From: Prevotellaceae bacterium UBA4372
GTDB lineage: Bacteria; Bacteroidota; Bacteroidia; Bacteroidales; Bacteroidaceae
Reading direction: 5' to 3'
DNA: 41,271 nt
Assembly (NCBI GenBank): GCA_002391275.1
Contig: DGSC01000066.1
Location: forward strand, 1-41,271
Positions 26,501 to 34,320 of the stretch are shown here, piece after piece; the first letter of the stretch is position 1; each line of letters begins with the position of its first letter. The notes beneath the pieces are model-generated. The model was given only the letters and a program-made list of their open reading frames with translations. It ran no database searches and was not told the origin of the DNA. A program made the translations under genes and the position numbers.

Positions 26501-27128
26501 CGAGTGTAGCCTTAGCATCGTTCTGATCGGTGTAGATGTCAGTGGCATTGGCATAGGCCAGTACCTTGGCACGAGTCTCGGCATAAGTAATTGTGGGGCC
26601 ATAGGTCACCAAAGAACTGGTGGGAACGAATTCCCATTCGCAACCGTAGTCTGCGGGATTGACTTGTGCAAGCACACCGCCTTTGCTATCGGGGCCACCT
26701 ACATAAAGACCTGTCACGCCATTCTGACGGATGTAATATGTACCATTTGCCTGCTTCTCGAAGAAGTAAGTGCCAGCATTTGCTCCATCAACGTGCATGG
26801 CTTCACCTGCAATTCCATTGCCAGAGGTGAACAGCTTGTTATTTCCGCCCTGGTTGCAAGCCAACGTATAACCGGCAGCATCACTACCTGTTACAGTCCA
26901 CTCAAGGGCAGAATTGACATTTGCCAATACTGCAGAAGTTGCCCAGCTGAACCAAGCGGATCCGCCAGAGAGGTACTGACCTGCACCCACATTACGAATC
27001 TTGTAGACTCCGCCTGAGACGGGATCAGCAGCTGACGGGGCAGAAGGAGCCACCCAATCAGAACCAGCCTGAACACCCAGGCTGACCATAGCCGCACAAG
27101 CGGCCAAGAAGAGTTTAAATTTCTTCAT
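23550..27128 (-). CDS. Large secreted modular protein 3 with T9SS sorting tail
   Basis: 1192 aa. Signal peptide MKKFKLFLAACAAMVSLGVQ, nearly the same as large protein 1. Layout: ricin-like region (24-185, GGVYKIRNVGAGQYL); helical linker; galactose-binding-like domain (258-389, NPSFETGNLNGW, GNTSFGKTGSYYAE), homologous to the second such domain of large protein 1; Ala-rich helices (392-520); beta domain (524-671); helices (675-800); beta domain (816-974, ending MGIGYVELYKV); a block with VWNTIVLPFQL (989-1146); T9SS tail FNLAGQRVNNAQKGIYIVGG then KKVLVK. No enzymatic motif. It is inferred to be surface-exposed and adhesive or glycan-binding. Its C-terminal block differs from that of proteins 1 and 2. 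Confidence 0.85.
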   Translation of the reverse strand: MKKFKLFLAACAAMVSLGVQAGSDWVAPSAPSAADPVSGGVYKIRNVGAGQYLSGGSAWFSWATSAVLANVNSALEWTVTGSDAAGYTLACNQGGNNKLFTSGNGIAGEAMHVDGANAGTYFFEKQANGTYYIRQNGVTGLYVGGPDSKGGVLAQVNPADYGCEWEFVPTSSLVTYGPTITYAETRAKVLAYANATDIYTDQNDAKATLVNGVYAQDDVVDAATTAEEVNGAIAAIKALVLPFIKAVKINDGKSFDVSEFFLANPSFETGNLNGWTNSGMGAQGNTSFGKTGSYYAESWQPNGTKSLSQELQSLPAGYYTLSVKIKARGVTSAKVYAGTTEAAVTIGDVENIYSVTFSCEDNANVTIGFEGVGTGAGASWLALDNFTLNYLGTEPLVLFQNELADAVAAAKAHAATLSVPAAALTAYNNAIAAAEANNATVEACQNGVADIEAATATVDALASNYTRYQNIKSAALTIAASLDVTAADAEVAAATTNEAIDAAVVTLRDAFLAELPNVTVPETGLDVTAVMVDNASVSQNTNYWTAVGTPNTNYSWAVCNYGECEFYQQNFKFYQTLALNPGTWEFGVTGFHRAGNHSTYFYAGEDKILIPGVGSDVVNTMAAAKTYFDGGNGKVALKFLVEEAGNIEIGIDNQDTETDKWTIFRNFTLKYFGAPDYTVYDEQLAAAVAAAKAVEGNVPAAVYTTLDGVVTENNKTYTKKADYLAAIAAIESATTTAKTTESTYAAYKLDKAAAEALAAVANDNSEANGVFVAAISSAATDAEAATTVEAINAAAASLKTAMTTYVFAANPVGDGAKFDCTFLLTNPDVSSFPAWTPRADVPGWYTDMEDGNSQTMTNDAATSEDGTKTHFFEYWSNPAKANDAFALYQKVTLPAGTFDISCYAFAQDQYAGTNSVGVYFYANDTQGSAVTTTRLTQAGISFVNTAEQEVKIGLKTIAGNSYNWMGIGYVELYKVPAKVVTIDENADYVAENAAATVELKRTIKANVWNTIVLPFQLNADELKAAFGDDVQIAEFSDAGESEAAVTVNFNVMATPAITPNKPVLLKTSTAGTEYTFEGRTVAAGEAKFAGTYVDFVGTYAAKTTIAEGNYFISADKLYKSEGATTVKGTRAYIDAKNASAGVKLFIGGIETAISEINGDAAEQGAIFNLAGQRVNNAQKGIYIVGGKKVLVK

Positions 27129-27503
27129 TTTGTCTGTTAGTTAGAAAATATTAATTAATAAAATTTATTACCGAAGGAAGTTATAAAAGGTCTAAATACG
27201 TACACATATATATAATACGCGCGCGTGGACAAGACACTAAAACCGAGCAAAAGTATAAAGAAAACTGAGTTTCAGCACAATAAGGCACGTTAAAATTAGT
27301 TAACAACAAGGAAAAGTTGGTTCAACGGCTCAAAACAATTACTCGCAAGGGTAAAAGTACGTGAAATACACGCAGTTCAACACTTGTAAGCAAAAATTAA
27401 GGCGACGCAGAAAGGGCTGCGTCAAAACGCCAAACGCATCTTACCTCAACGGGTCAGACAATAACCTGAACACTTCGTTTCTTTCGTAGCTTTCGTTGAG
27501 GAA
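27129..27503. other. Leader and upstream region of large protein 3
   Basis: No gene seen. It holds the leader of large protein 3, including a 32-base alternating purine/pyrimidine tract (27196-27227), its promoter, and from about 27260 to 27500 AT-rich sequence without recognisable structure up to the lacZ terminator. No fourth small protein gene with the K-K-x-Y-x-x-P start was found here. Confidence 0.6.
27248..27255 (-). promoter_or_regulatory. Candidate promoter of large protein 3, -7 box TACTTTTG
   Basis: Minus-strand TACTTTTG, then TAGTGTCTT nine bases further on, as before large protein 2 (19 of 25 positions identical across the block). The leader would be about 115 bases. Confidence 0.6.
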
Positions 27504-27543
27504 TAAAAAAAAGAGACTGTGTCAAGGTTTTGACACAGTCTCT
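27504..27543 (-). terminator. Rho-independent terminator of the beta-galactosidase gene
   Basis: Perfect 14-bp stem (27512-27525 with 27530-27543), 4-base loop, followed on the minus strand by nine Ts (complement of 27504-27512). It begins 6 bases past the gene's stop codon. Confidence 0.93.
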
Positions 27544-27549
27544 ATATCA

Positions 27550-30500
27550 CTACTCTGCCAGTACGGTGAACTCTGCGCCTGAAGCAAAGTCGAGGCCGTT
27601 CTGCGAAGAAAGGGCTGTGAAGCGGAGGTAACGAGCACGCTGGGGTTTGGCAAAGGTGATACGCTGAAGGTTGGCGTTCGCTTGGAACTCGCCTTCGGCA
27701 ACAGCGTCGCCCCACGTCTTACCGTCCTGCGAAAGTTGTACCCGATAGCCTTTGACGTTGCCATTGTTGCCGCCGTCCTGACGAGGCAGATAGGTAAATC
27801 CTTTGATGGTCTTCACTTCTGAGCAATCGAAATCAATGGTGTGCGGATATTTAGTCACGGTGACACCGTAGGCGGTGTGCCAAATGCTCTCGGGTTTACC
27901 ATCAACGAGGTTGGCAGCGTTCTCGCCTGGTTCTTCGGAACTGCAGGCAAGAACCGTTACGGGCACGTTCTCTACGCGGTCGAAGATACGGGTGATGCGG
28001 ACATCGGGATTATCGGTGTGCCAGACGTTGATAATGCCGCCGTTGCGCATGTTGATGGGTTCGCCTCCGTAGACTTTTCCCTTGGCTAAGAGCTGCTTCA
28101 AGGCAACGGCTTTTGAACCGAGCGGGCGCACGTTGTAGCTGACGGATTCTCCGTTGAACTCGTTGTAGACGATGTTGACGTCGCCCTTGGCATCGCGTGT
28201 GATGGCGAGGGGTAGATCGCCGCCATGAATGACGGGGAAGTTCTTGGCTGAAATCCTACGCGTGTCGGCAGTGGCAGTCGGACGGATGAAGAAACCGAAG
28301 CAATGGGCATCGGCATATACGCGATCGGGCTCCAGCGGACCGCCTTGACCGCAGCTGCTACCTCCCAAACCGGTAACCTTGGTGTCGAGGTGGACATAGA
28401 CGTGGTCGCTCTCGGGCAATGCGTCGGGATGGGGTGCATAGGTCAGTTGCAGGTCGCTCCAAGGCAGGACGCTGGTGGACATGCTCCCTGTGAGGGCTCC
28501 GAAGACAAGCCCGTTGCCGGTGTTGTCTGTCAGAGCAAGCCATTGTACACCCTCGCGGTTGCCCATATCCTGAGGCTTGGGGAAGGGTACAAACTGGTCG
28601 CGAACGGTGCTCTCATAAACGGCAAAGAACATGCCGCTCATGCGGTCGGCATAGTTGTTCTGGGGGCCGCAGCCGAAGTAGCTCATGCGTGAGCCGTCGG
28701 CCTCGAAGCGAGTTGGCAACTTAAAGAGGAAACCAAGACGCGGCAGGATGGCCTTCGGGTTGCTGCCCGTGATGGCACTCTGGTTCTCAATCGTGCCGTC
28801 GGGATAAACGGTCCAGACGATGTTGGAGGTGAAGAAGAAGTCGGAGAGCTGACCATTGTCCTTGATGGTGTAGCGCCCGCTACTGCCACCTAAAATCTGT
28901 CCCCTTGTACCACGACTCTCAACGGTGTAGTTGAGGACTACGGCACCGTCCTTACGGGTATAGATATTATGGCTGAGCACCTTGTGCTGCAAGCTGTGGA
29001 GACCATTCTGGTACCACGACTGATAGTACCAATTGTCGTTGTCGACGGGTGCACGGAGGGCATCGAGGACAGGACCACAGTCGTCCTCTATGACGGTCTT
29101 GCCATCCACTGCCCAGCTCTTGATGGTGCCCTTAACGTTGTCGAAGGTCACAGACCATTGGTCGGCGCTTAATGTGAGCGTACCGCTGCCTCCTACTTTC
29201 TGAATAGCAGGTTGATCTTTCTCTGCTACCCATATCGGCATGACATCACCCGCACCCCAAAGACACAGCTGTTCACTCATCTGCACATAGCCTTTCTTGG
29301 CCCATGGCATATCGCGACTCAACTGGAACTCTACCATAAGCTCATAGCAATGGCTATCGGGATTATGGTCGGCCTCGAGATTTATCGGCAAAACGAGCGG
29401 TACGGTCTGGCGTGGCCCAATAGGACGCATAGCCGAGGGACCGTTCTTAGCCACTGGAATCCGTCCCACTTCAAAGCCATCGCGAAGGACTACAGCGACG
29501 ATGTCGACATAGTTGAGCGGCACGAAGTAGTTTTTGTTGGTAATGCTGAACTTAACCATCTGGCGGGTAAAATGTCCGTCGCCACCCATGACAGGCGTGC
29601 TGCCCCAAATGCTGTCGAGCCTTACGCCGACATTCTGGTAGACATGCTTGACGTCAAAGTATTCGGGCTTGGGCGATAAGTCGGGAAACATAACGCCGTT
29701 CATGCAGAACATACCGTCGTTGGGCAGGTCGCCAAAGTCGCCTCCGTAGAAGAAGGCTCCCCCTTTACCATCCTTCGGCTTCCATATCGCCTGATCTACC
29801 CAATCCCAGATAGCACCGCCACAAATATAGTTGCTGGTCTCTATAGCTTTCCAGAAGTCGATGAGGTTGCCGCCGGCATTACCCATGGAGTGGGCATATT
29901 CGCTGATGTGGAAAGGATACTTGGGACCTTTGCCTCCTCCGGCTGCAAATTGCACCCAACCAACCGAAGGATATTGGTTTGAACCCATATCCACGATGTC
30001 GTTGTTGCGCTCGTACTGAACGGGGCGCGAGGTGTCGAACTGCCTGATGGCCTCGTAGGCGGCCTTGAAGTTGTCGCCAGGTCCAGCCTCGTTGCCCAGA
30101 CTCCAAATCACGATGGAAGGAGCATTTACGTGCGCGCGTACCATTTCTATATTACGCGCGATGTGTGCGGAGCGCCATTCTATAGGGTGAGAGAGCGAGG
30201 CGTCGCCATAGTAGTACTCATGGCTTTCGATGTTGGCCTCATCCTCAAGATAGACACCATACTTGTCGCAGAGATAATACCAAATGGGGTCGTTGGCATA
30301 ATGGGAGTTGCGCACATGGTTGATGTTGCCCCGTTTCATCAGGAAGATTTCCTGCTCCATCTGCTCTTTTGTGATGGCATGGCCACGCCATGGATTGGTC
30401 TCATGGCGGTTGACGCCTTTCAACTTCACAGGCTTGTTGTTGACGTAGAAGTAGCGGCCGGCCTTGCCGAACTCATCCTGCTCGGCAGGTGTGTCGCGAA

Positions 30501-31773
30501 TCTCAACGCTTCGGATGCCGAAATAAGTGCTACGGACATCAAGCACGCGTCCTTTCTTATCCTTCAACGTGGCCGTGAGGACGTAGCGGTAAGGGGTCTC
30601 GGCACTCCACGTCTGAGCGCCATGGTAGCTGAGCGTTGCCGAAGAATGGGAAACCACGCCTTCATCAACAGTCTGTACGGCCTGCGTTGCCTGAGCGGCA
30701 GGAGTACCCACGGCTGGTTCTGTGTCTAAGTTCAAGGCTGCAGGAGCCAAGTCGTCGGCATAGAGTTCCAATGGATAGGTCTTATACTCCACAGAGAGTC
30801 CCTTAGGAAGCGCTTTTGCTTTCTTGCTATGGCTACGGATTTCCGACTCCACACAAATGGCGGCATCCGTTTCTCCCATGTTGCAATCAACGCTTAGTTC
30901 TGTGGTGCGCACGATAAGGTCGCTGAGTTCCACTTCAGGAACAGACGTCAGATAGGTGCTTCGGAAGATGCCAGGCAGGCGGAACATATCTTGTGCTTCG
31001 AGGAAGCTTCCGTCTGAGTTGCGGTACACTTCTACGGCCACGACATTCTCACCCTTCTTGTTCAGGAAACGTGTAATGTCGAACGACGCCGTATTGCGTG
31101 AATTCTTGGAAAAACCGACATAATGCCCATTGATCCAGAGATAGAAGAACGAGTCCACGCCATCGAAATTGATATAAACGACGCGGCCGTCCCAAGCAGC
31201 CGGCACCGTGAAAGTGCGGCGATAGCTTCCCACCTCGTTGGGATACTCATTGACAGTCCATTGGGGATTGCGAGGCTTGCGCATGACCCCACCCTTCCAG
31301 TCGCCGACGGCCACTTGATGTTCAAAGATAACTTTCTGGTTGACGTAGATAGGCACACCGTATTTCAGCGACCCGTCTTTCTGGATGCCTTGCACGTTCC
31401 AGCAACCGGGCACTTCGATATTGTCCCATGCAGCGACGTCATACGCTGGGGCTTCAAAGCCCTTGGCCCGTTCGTCAGGTTGCTTGGCCCAATGGAACTT
31501 CCACGTTCCATCGAGGCTTTGCCAATATGCTCCGCGCTCGGGCAGCACACCGCGTGCAGCCTCCTCGGTGGAGAAATGGAAGCCCCAGGCACGCGGTTGC
31601 TCCTTATTGAGGGCTAAAGCCTGTGGTGATTCCCATTCATTACCTTGCGGCGCCGTCGGCTGCAGTTCATAGGCAAAGCCTTGGAGACCAGGGCGATTTA
31701 TATTCTGAGTGTCAGCTAAAGCAGATGATGCCAAAGTAGCACATAATGAAAGCGCTAAAGCGAACTTTTTCAT
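27550..31773 (-). CDS. Secreted GH2 beta-galactosidase with C-terminal discoidin domain
   Basis: 1407 aa. Signal peptide MKKFALALSLCATLASSALA. Glycoside hydrolase family 2 order: sugar-binding jelly roll (about 70-270, with GTWKFHW, VPGCWNVQG and FDGVDSFFYLWINGHYVG), Ig-like domain, TIM barrel with the acid/base Glu in WSLGNEAGPGD (about 560) and the nucleophile Glu in FHISEYAHSMGN (about 625), then the LacZ-type small chain and a large beta-sandwich (about 880-1160). The last 140 residues (about 1265-1405) resemble an F5/8 type C (discoidin) carbohydrate-binding domain. It probably cleaves beta-galactosides in the periplasm or at the surface. No SusC/SusD or regulator lies beside it. About 65 bases separate it from the wzc-like gene upstream. 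Confidence 0.93.
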   Translation of the reverse strand: MKKFALALSLCATLASSALADTQNINRPGLQGFAYELQPTAPQGNEWESPQALALNKEQPRAWGFHFSTEEAARGVLPERGAYWQSLDGTWKFHWAKQPDERAKGFEAPAYDVAAWDNIEVPGCWNVQGIQKDGSLKYGVPIYVNQKVIFEHQVAVGDWKGGVMRKPRNPQWTVNEYPNEVGSYRRTFTVPAAWDGRVVYINFDGVDSFFYLWINGHYVGFSKNSRNTASFDITRFLNKKGENVVAVEVYRNSDGSFLEAQDMFRLPGIFRSTYLTSVPEVELSDLIVRTTELSVDCNMGETDAAICVESEIRSHSKKAKALPKGLSVEYKTYPLELYADDLAPAALNLDTEPAVGTPAAQATQAVQTVDEGVVSHSSATLSYHGAQTWSAETPYRYVLTATLKDKKGRVLDVRSTYFGIRSVEIRDTPAEQDEFGKAGRYFYVNNKPVKLKGVNRHETNPWRGHAITKEQMEQEIFLMKRGNINHVRNSHYANDPIWYYLCDKYGVYLEDEANIESHEYYYGDASLSHPIEWRSAHIARNIEMVRAHVNAPSIVIWSLGNEAGPGDNFKAAYEAIRQFDTSRPVQYERNNDIVDMGSNQYPSVGWVQFAAGGGKGPKYPFHISEYAHSMGNAGGNLIDFWKAIETSNYICGGAIWDWVDQAIWKPKDGKGGAFFYGGDFGDLPNDGMFCMNGVMFPDLSPKPEYFDVKHVYQNVGVRLDSIWGSTPVMGGDGHFTRQMVKFSITNKNYFVPLNYVDIVAVVLRDGFEVGRIPVAKNGPSAMRPIGPRQTVPLVLPINLEADHNPDSHCYELMVEFQLSRDMPWAKKGYVQMSEQLCLWGAGDVMPIWVAEKDQPAIQKVGGSGTLTLSADQWSVTFDNVKGTIKSWAVDGKTVIEDDCGPVLDALRAPVDNDNWYYQSWYQNGLHSLQHKVLSHNIYTRKDGAVVLNYTVESRGTRGQILGGSSGRYTIKDNGQLSDFFFTSNIVWTVYPDGTIENQSAITGSNPKAILPRLGFLFKLPTRFEADGSRMSYFGCGPQNNYADRMSGMFFAVYESTVRDQFVPFPKPQDMGNREGVQWLALTDNTGNGLVFGALTGSMSTSVLPWSDLQLTYAPHPDALPESDHVYVHLDTKVTGLGGSSCGQGGPLEPDRVYADAHCFGFFIRPTATADTRRISAKNFPVIHGGDLPLAITRDAKGDVNIVYNEFNGESVSYNVRPLGSKAVALKQLLAKGKVYGGEPINMRNGGIINVWHTDNPDVRITRIFDRVENVPVTVLACSSEEPGENAANLVDGKPESIWHTAYGVTVTKYPHTIDFDCSEVKTIKGFTYLPRQDGGNNGNVKGYRVQLSQDGKTWGDAVAEGEFQANANLQRITFAKPQRARYLRFTALSSQNGLDFASGAEFTVLAE

Positions 31774-31838
31774 GCGAAAGATAGTTAGGTTAGTTATTAA
31801 AGGTTTTTTTGTTCATTGCCAGCTTTGGGTCACCCGTC

Positions 31839-34187
31839 TCACGACTTCTTATCGCCATAGCCATAGCCATAGCCGCCATAGCCATAGCCATATTGTTTCT
31901 TGTTGATATGGGCATCATTGAGGATGATGCAAAGGTGGTTGAATTTCTTATCCTTATACAGGCGCTCCAATTCTGGCAGGAATCGACGATCCACCTTACC
32001 TTCACGTACGACGTAGATGGTAGCTTCTGCTACACGGTTGACAATTCCGGCATCTGCTACGGCCTGTGCAGGCACACTGTCAATGACGATGTAGTCGTAA
32101 CGTGTCTTCAGTTCGCTGATGAGCGTTTCCAAACGATCGCTCAACAGCAATTCAGAAGGATTGGGAGGCGTAGCGCCGGCGGGCAACAAGTCAACACGTT
32201 CGTGTATGGACTCCTTCACGATGAGTTGATCCAGGTCTGTTATGCCTCCACGCAGATACGACGTCAGGCCATGACTGTGCCGATTACCTAAAAGGCGCGA
32301 CTGCGTGCGTTTACGAATATCAGCGTCTATCAACAGGACACGCTTGCCAGAGAGCGCCAGTGTAACCGCGAAATTGCGCGAAACAAACGTCTTACCCTCA
32401 CCCGGCGACGTGGATGTGAACATAAGGATCTTCGCATCTTTGTTGATGAAGCCAAGGTTGAAACGAATGACACGGAAAGCCTCATTGACAGAGTCTGTCT
32501 TCTGTTCGCCCACGATAATCTCGGCGTCGTCTACACCCTCCTTTCGATGAGGCACCTCGCCGATGATGGGTATCGTGGTGAAGTCCTCAATATCACGACG
32601 GCCACGAACGGACATATTCAGGAGGTCGCGCACATAGAAGAAAGCGAATGGCAGCAGGAGGCCAACAAGAAATGCCACCAACATAATAATCTTCTTGCGA
32701 GGAGAGATTGGCGTATTACTACCGAAGGGAGTCTCAACAATGCGGATGTTAGCCTCGGTGATGGCCAACTGCAAAGCGGTTTCCTCGCGTTTGTTGAGCA
32801 GGTAGGTATAAAGCGTTTCCTTAATGTTCTGCTGACGAGAGATGTCGATAATCTCTTTCTCTTTCTGTGGTACGGCAGCGATATTCGAACTCAGGCCGGC
32901 CTCTTCTTGCTTGGCACGCCCCAGCTGAAGATTAAGGGAGCTAAGGTATGCGCCCGTAGAAGCAATGATGGCAGAGCGCATCTGCTGCAGTGCATCCTCC
33001 AACTGACGCACCTTGACGCTGGCCTCACCGGCACTCTCCACGAGGCGGTTGTGCTCAAGCATCGTGTCGTTGTACTTGGATATCTGAGACTGGATGCCGG
33101 CATCCGTCAAGCCTCCCAGCGAAGGAATCAGATGGAAGCCAGCGGAATTGTTGCGTAAATCTTCGAGCAGGAACTGCACCACGCCCACCTGCGACTCAAG
33201 CTGAATGCTTCGCTGACGAGCTGCGGCGCTCTGCTGCAAGTAGGCATTCGCATCCTCTTTCAGACCTACGAGGCGGTTGCTTTGCTTGAAGGCAGCCAGC
33301 TCACCTTCCACACGGCTAAGGTCCTTCGAAATAATCTGTATGCGCTCGTCAATAAATTCGGCAGTGCTCTTGGCTATAAGGTTCTTGTCGATAATGATGC
33401 TTCGCTTATATGCTTCGAGAACGGCATTGAGGATGTCGGTAGCACGAGCTATATTCTGGTCGGTATAAGTCAGCCCCACAAGAGTGCTCTCCTTATCAAT
33501 CTCGGCAGCGGCAAGCGGAGCTCCAAAAGCCACGGCAGCTGCTTCAATGGTGCGACGCATAATACGAATCTCCTCTCCGTCGAACTGCTTGAGGTAACGC
33601 TCATCCGGAACGAAGGTGGCAACGCCAAAGGGAGTCTGCACCTTCTTGTCAAAAGGAATGAACTTATCGAACGCCACTTCGCCGTTCGTCGTCACTACGT
33701 CATAGACATGAACGTTGTTGCCGCTCACCATAGCCTTGAAGGTGAAAGGATGCTGCGTCTCGGCGCTATCAAACTGAACCGTAAAAGGCCGGACATCGTA
33801 GAGGGTGATGTCGCGGAGCCGCTTCTTGTAGGTATAGGTTACGTCGAGGTGCAATTGCCTTACCACTTCCTTCATGATCTGATGACTCTGAAGGATGTAG
33901 AGCTCATTTTTGACACTCGATCCCGACATTACGCCATTGAGCTGCATGAGAGCATCAGTGCCGCCTCGACTGGTGCGGCCTCCACCTGCACCGTCATCCT
34001 TGACGAGCATCACCGCCGAGCGCTTGTAAATACGAGGCTGCATAGCCAGATAGAGACGTCCGAGCGCCAAGCAGAGAATGATAGAAAGGATAAACCATTT
34101 CCAATGGGCGGTAAAGATGTCCAAAATATCGCGCAATGACAACATGTCATCCGCCTCACGAAGTTGCTCTGTTTGTTGTATGTCCAT
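31839..34187 (-). CDS. Wzc-like polysaccharide co-polymerase / tyrosine kinase
   Basis: 782 aa from ATG 34187 (MDIQQTEQL); a TTG four codons earlier is less likely. An N-terminal Wzz domain begins with a membrane helix (about 30-48), a long coiled-coil periplasmic part follows, with a GNVR-type segment (SRQQNIKETLYTYLLNKREE) before the second helix (about 490-515). The cytoplasmic BY-kinase has Walker A STSPGEGKTF (about 590), Walker A' VLLIDADIRKR (about 617) and Walker B YIVIDSVP. The tail is a Tyr/Gly cluster (YGYGYGGYGYGYG), the usual autophosphorylation site. It should control chain length and export of capsule or exopolysaccharide, but no glycosyltransferase, Wza or Wzx gene is near. 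Confidence 0.92.
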   Translation of the reverse strand: MDIQQTEQLREADDMLSLRDILDIFTAHWKWFILSIILCLALGRLYLAMQPRIYKRSAVMLVKDDGAGGGRTSRGGTDALMQLNGVMSGSSVKNELYILQSHQIMKEVVRQLHLDVTYTYKKRLRDITLYDVRPFTVQFDSAETQHPFTFKAMVSGNNVHVYDVVTTNGEVAFDKFIPFDKKVQTPFGVATFVPDERYLKQFDGEEIRIMRRTIEAAAVAFGAPLAAAEIDKESTLVGLTYTDQNIARATDILNAVLEAYKRSIIIDKNLIAKSTAEFIDERIQIISKDLSRVEGELAAFKQSNRLVGLKEDANAYLQQSAAARQRSIQLESQVGVVQFLLEDLRNNSAGFHLIPSLGGLTDAGIQSQISKYNDTMLEHNRLVESAGEASVKVRQLEDALQQMRSAIIASTGAYLSSLNLQLGRAKQEEAGLSSNIAAVPQKEKEIIDISRQQNIKETLYTYLLNKREETALQLAITEANIRIVETPFGSNTPISPRKKIIMLVAFLVGLLLPFAFFYVRDLLNMSVRGRRDIEDFTTIPIIGEVPHRKEGVDDAEIIVGEQKTDSVNEAFRVIRFNLGFINKDAKILMFTSTSPGEGKTFVSRNFAVTLALSGKRVLLIDADIRKRTQSRLLGNRHSHGLTSYLRGGITDLDQLIVKESIHERVDLLPAGATPPNPSELLLSDRLETLISELKTRYDYIVIDSVPAQAVADAGIVNRVAEATIYVVREGKVDRRFLPELERLYKDKKFNHLCIILNDAHINKKQYGYGYGGYGYGYGDKKS
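31855..31893. repeat. Hexanucleotide repeat encoding the Tyr-Gly tail
   Basis: On the plus strand CCATAG recurs in two runs of about three and two to three copies, split by CCG. It encodes the alternating Tyr-Gly tail of the kinase. Copy number change by 6 bases keeps the frame and changes the number of phosphorylatable tyrosines. Confidence 0.85.
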
Positions 34188-34215
34188 GAATGTAAACAAT
34201 TTAAAAATTTGCGTG

Positions 34216-34223
34216 CAAAGTTA
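34216..34223 (-). promoter_or_regulatory. Candidate promoter of the wzc-like gene, -7 box TAACTTTG
   Basis: Minus-strand TAACTTTG followed by C fits TAnnTTTG, 29 bases before the ATG. The divergent rlpA gene starts about 100 bases to the right. Confidence 0.6.
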
Positions 34224-34320
34224 CATATTTTCAGTTAAGGTAAAGCATAAAAACGAGAAAATTCTTGGCCATATTTGTTAAAATAACTACCTTGCGCCCC
34301 GAAACGCCCACAACTTGCCT

